Source of the DNA: Eubacterium sp.
Lineage (GTDB): Bacteria; Bacillota; Clostridia; Lachnospirales; Lachnospiraceae
Assembly (NCBI GenBank): GCA_017459675.1
Contig: JAFUCM010000179.1
Location: forward strand, 1-45,005
Direction: 5' to 3'
DNA: 45,005 bases
Shown in pieces: positions 42,784-45,005 of this stretch (the stretch's first letter is position 1; each line of letters starts with the position of its first letter). Both the position numbers and the translations under genes were made by a program. The notes under the pieces are model-generated. The model was not told the DNA's origin and made no database searches. It worked only from the letters and a program-made list of their open reading frames with translations.

Positions 42784-43752
42784 TCACTTCAGCTCTTTCT
42801 TGTCATACCCGTAATTCTTCATCAGAATATCGCTGTCCCGCCAGTTTCTGCGCACCTTTACCCACAGCTTCAGGTTGACCTTCGTCTCCAGCAGCTGTTC
42901 GATGTCAGGGCGGGCCTCTGATCCGATTTTCTTAAGCATTGCCCCGCTTTTCCCGATAATGATTCCTTTGTGCGATTCACGCTCGCAGACAATGCTCGCC
43001 TCGATATCCGTCATGCGACCGTCGGGACGTGTCTTCATAGACTCGATCGTCACGGCGATCCCGTGCGGCACCTCGTCGCCCAGCGAACGCAGCGCCTTCT
43101 CCCGGATCATCTCGGCAGCGATCTGGCGGACCGGCTGGTCCGTAATGGTATCCTCATCAAAGAAGCGCGGTCCGTACGGAAGATACCGGAACAGCGTGTC
43201 CAGCAGGGTATCGAGATTTCTGCCGAGTTTTGCGGATACCGGTATAATATCCTCAAACGGGCAGAGACCCCTGTATTGATCCATCGCCGGCCCGATCTGC
43301 GCCTTCCTGACCCGGTCGATCTTATTGATCACGAGAATCACAGGCAGCTTTGACTTCGCCAGCATCGCGGCAATGTGCTTCTCGCCGGCCCCGATATAGC
43401 TGTCAGGTTCCACCAGCCAGAGCACGGCATCCACATCGCGGATGGTACTCTCTGCCGCATAAACCATGTATTCGCCCAGCTTGTTTTTTGCCTTGTGAAT
43501 GCCCGGTGTATCCAGGAACACGATCTGTCCCCGTTCACTGTTGTACACCGTCTGAATCCGGTTGCGGGTTGTCTGCGGCTTGCGCGAGGTAATCGCGATC
43601 TTCTGGCCGATCAGGTGGTTCATCAGCGTCGATTTCCCCACATTCGGCCGGCCGATCAGTGCTACAAAGCCTGATTTGATCTGCCGCTCTGCGGGATCCG
43701 GCCGGGAAATATCTGTCATATTGCGATCCATTCTATCGTCTTCTCCATTCAT
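42784..43752 (-). CDS. era: GTPase Era
   Basis: 322 residues. The GTPase domain has GRPNVGKST (G1), DTPGIH (G3) and NKID (G4); the C-terminal KH RNA-binding domain has GIIIGKSGAMLKKIGSEAR. Era binds 16S rRNA and helps 30S maturation. The N-terminal 25 residues before the GTPase are unusually charged and longer than average; a start at 43731 (MDRNM) is a real alternative. In Firmicutes recO usually follows; here an IS and the catabolic region do. Confidence 0.95.
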   Translation of the reverse strand: MNGEDDRMDRNMTDISRPDPAERQIKSGFVALIGRPNVGKSTLMNHLIGQKIAITSRKPQTTRNRIQTVYNSERGQIVFLDTPGIHKAKNKLGEYMVYAAESTIRDVDAVLWLVEPDSYIGAGEKHIAAMLAKSKLPVILVINKIDRVRKAQIGPAMDQYRGLCPFEDIIPVSAKLGRNLDTLLDTLFRYLPYGPRFFDEDTITDQPVRQIAAEMIREKALRSLGDEVPHGIAVTIESMKTRPDGRMTDIEASIVCERESHKGIIIGKSGAMLKKIGSEARPDIEQLLETKVNLKLWVKVRRNWRDSDILMKNYGYDKKELK

Positions 43753-44004
43753 TTTCTTCTGTCGTTCTGCTCTGTCGTTTTTTCATTCGTTTCATACTGC
43801 TTGTCATAATCTTCACAGGCAGCCGGAACATTTCTCCACGGTCCGCCCGGTTCTGTAAATCATAACATAAAATCCATTTTCGAAACAGACGAATCCGGGA
43901 ATCCGGCAACAGTCCGGCAAAAAATGTTCTATCAGCTTCTGTTCTGTGGTAAACTATTAAACAGAGAGATTCCACGCAGCACCTTTGAAGGAGGAACCTG
44001 TCTT

Positions 44005-44730
44005 ATGCCATATGCATTTCAGATCTTTGATTTTTTTACGATTGAACAAATACTTGATTTTCTGCTCCGGATTCTGGTCGCATGTGTATGCGGCACATTG
44101 ATCGGTTATGAGCGCAGTCTGCGCTTCAAGGAAGCCGGTGTCCGCACACATCTGATTGTCTGTTGTGCCTCCGCCATGATCATGATTGTTTCCAAATACG
44201 GATTTGTCGATTTAACAGATTCATCCGGCGAACTGCTCAGCGGACTGCGCGGCGCAGATCCGGCCCGCATCGCCGCACAGGTTATCAGCGGCGTCGGTTT
44301 CCTCGGTGCCGGTGCCATTTTTCGAAACAAAAATATCGTAAAGGGGCTTACTACCGCTGCCGGCCTCTGGGCAACCGCGGGCATCGGACTTGCAATCGGC
44401 TCCGGCATGTATTTCATCGGTGTATTTGTCACACTCATTGTTGCAATGTTCCAGGTAATTATGCATAAATTCACGATTGCCTCTGACTCCTTCTCGAATA
44501 ACTTTCTTGAATTTATCGTCGACAACAACGTAAAATTCCAGCAGATTCTGAGTGAATTCGTCAAAGACAACAACGGCAAGCTCACCAGTTACAGCATCAG
44601 CAAATCAGATGACCTTCACACACACTACAGTGTTACCATCAAAACCAAGCGCCTGATCACAATGGAACAGCTGCACATATTTCTCGAGGAACATGAAGGC
44701 ATCCGCTCTGCTTCGACAAGTTTTCTGTAA
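44005..44730 (+). CDS. MgtC/SapB family membrane protein
   Basis: 241 residues. Four to five transmembrane helices near the N-terminus include the signature GTLIGYERSLRFKEAGVRTH and the glycine-rich GVGFLGAGAIFR; a C-terminal cytoplasmic ACT-like domain (residues about 160-241) follows. The family links to Mg/phosphate homeostasis and to survival in hosts, mechanism unsettled. ATG at 44005 has GAAGGAGG upstream; an earlier in-frame ATG at 43924 lacks a site and would cover it. It is divergent from era. Confidence 0.9.
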   Translation: MPYAFQIFDFFTIEQILDFLLRILVACVCGTLIGYERSLRFKEAGVRTHLIVCCASAMIMIVSKYGFVDLTDSSGELLSGLRGADPARIAAQVISGVGFLGAGAIFRNKNIVKGLTTAAGLWATAGIGLAIGSGMYFIGVFVTLIVAMFQVIMHKFTIASDSFSNNFLEFIVDNNVKFQQILSEFVKDNNGKLTSYSISKSDDLHTHYSVTIKTKRLITMEQLHIFLEEHEGIRSASTSFL

Positions 44731-44736
44731 TGCGTC

Positions 44737-44775
44737 AATGAGTCAATGGGGACGTTTCTCATTGACTCATTTTTA
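44737..44775 (+). terminator. Rho-independent terminator of the mgtC-like gene
   Basis: AATGAGTCAATG (44737-44748) pairs perfectly with CATTGACTCATT (44760-44771), with a T-rich tail. It lies 7 bases beyond the stop. Confidence 0.9.
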
Positions 44776-44954
44776 CAATTATTTTTCATGCCATTTCCAA
44801 ACGTTATTAGCCCATCATAAATTCTAATAAGAAAACGTCAAAACTCCCGTGATTTACTGGATTTTCGGGTCAATCACTTTTTCTGTGTGATTGATGGTTA
44901 CTGGATGCGTACGCCACCCTTGACTGAACCTGTCAGAAACGCTGCGGCTTAAGT

Positions 44955-45003
44955 GCCGACGGTGAAGAACTCAAGAACAGCCTGCTTTCTTCACCATATC
45001 GGC
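44955..45003. other. Long inverted repeat at the window end
   Basis: GCCGA-GGTGAAGAA (44955-44969) pairs with TTCTTCACC and TCGGC (44987-45003), perfectly for 9 bp in the inner part. Nothing else in 44776-45005 reads as a gene, so it may be a leader or terminator of a gene past the edge. Confidence 0.5.
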
Positions 45004-45005
45004 TG

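Noticed and set aside
1-45005. CRISPR array, tRNA or rRNA genes
   Set aside because: No regularly spaced short repeats, cloverleaf or rRNA-like segments were seen when reading both strands.

Overview
The window reads as chromosomal DNA of a Firmicute of the class Clostridia, most likely a gut Lachnospiraceae. This rests on the hpf-secA-prfB cluster, single-domain OYE and EFR1-type flavodoxin/ferredoxin proteins, AGGAGG-type ribosome binding sites before nearly every gene, Rpn-type PD-(D/E)XK genes and long Ala/Ser/Glu linkers in lipoproteins. No rRNA, tRNA or CRISPR array was seen.

Layout. 1-6.4 kb: small redox and metal proteins (Cys-rich protein, ABM monooxygenase, EFR1 protein, OYE-family flavoprotein), a split transketolase operon and a divergent DUF362 ferredoxin-like protein. 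6.4-11.5 kb: a two-gene operon (TIM-barrel isomerase and Gfo/Idh/MocA dehydrogenase) divergent from an AraC regulator, then an FGGY sugar kinase. 11.6-13.1 kb: an Rpn-like nuclease gene overlapping a small unknown gene. 13.3-18.1 kb: prfB (with its programmed +1 frameshift), secA and hpf. 18.3-21.0 kb: a PspA/zinc-ribbon/SPFH envelope-stress operon resembling B. subtilis ydjFGI. 21.2-22.9 kb: rsmI and recO.

23.0-40.1 kb is a large catabolic region on the minus strand. It codes for a ribose/inositol-type ABC importer (binding protein, two permeases, ATPase), four Gfo/Idh/MocA genes (one frameshifted), three zinc-type MDR dehydrogenases and a TIM-barrel isomerase. It is read away from an AraR-like GntR/LacI regulator that is followed, three bases later, by an AraC regulator. 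Two 10-bp ACGT-centred palindromes flank the importer promoter 51 bp apart, which suggests repression by looping. A type I 3-dehydroquinate dehydratase and a diverged paralogue without the catalytic histidine come next. An IS1182-like element then sits in the terminator of era. The last gene is mgtC-like.

The era and recO genes are usually neighbours in Firmicutes but are about 20 kb apart here on the same strand, so the catabolic block looks like an insertion between them. The many oxidoreductases suggest uptake of a polyol, cyclitol, glycoside or quinate-like ring compound, its oxidation to keto intermediates and rearrangement by TIM-barrel enzymes. The substrate cannot be read from the sequence.

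Several intergenic regions hold strong inverted or direct repeats that no gene explains (8.78-8.96, 14.50-14.87 and 22.10-22.24 kb).
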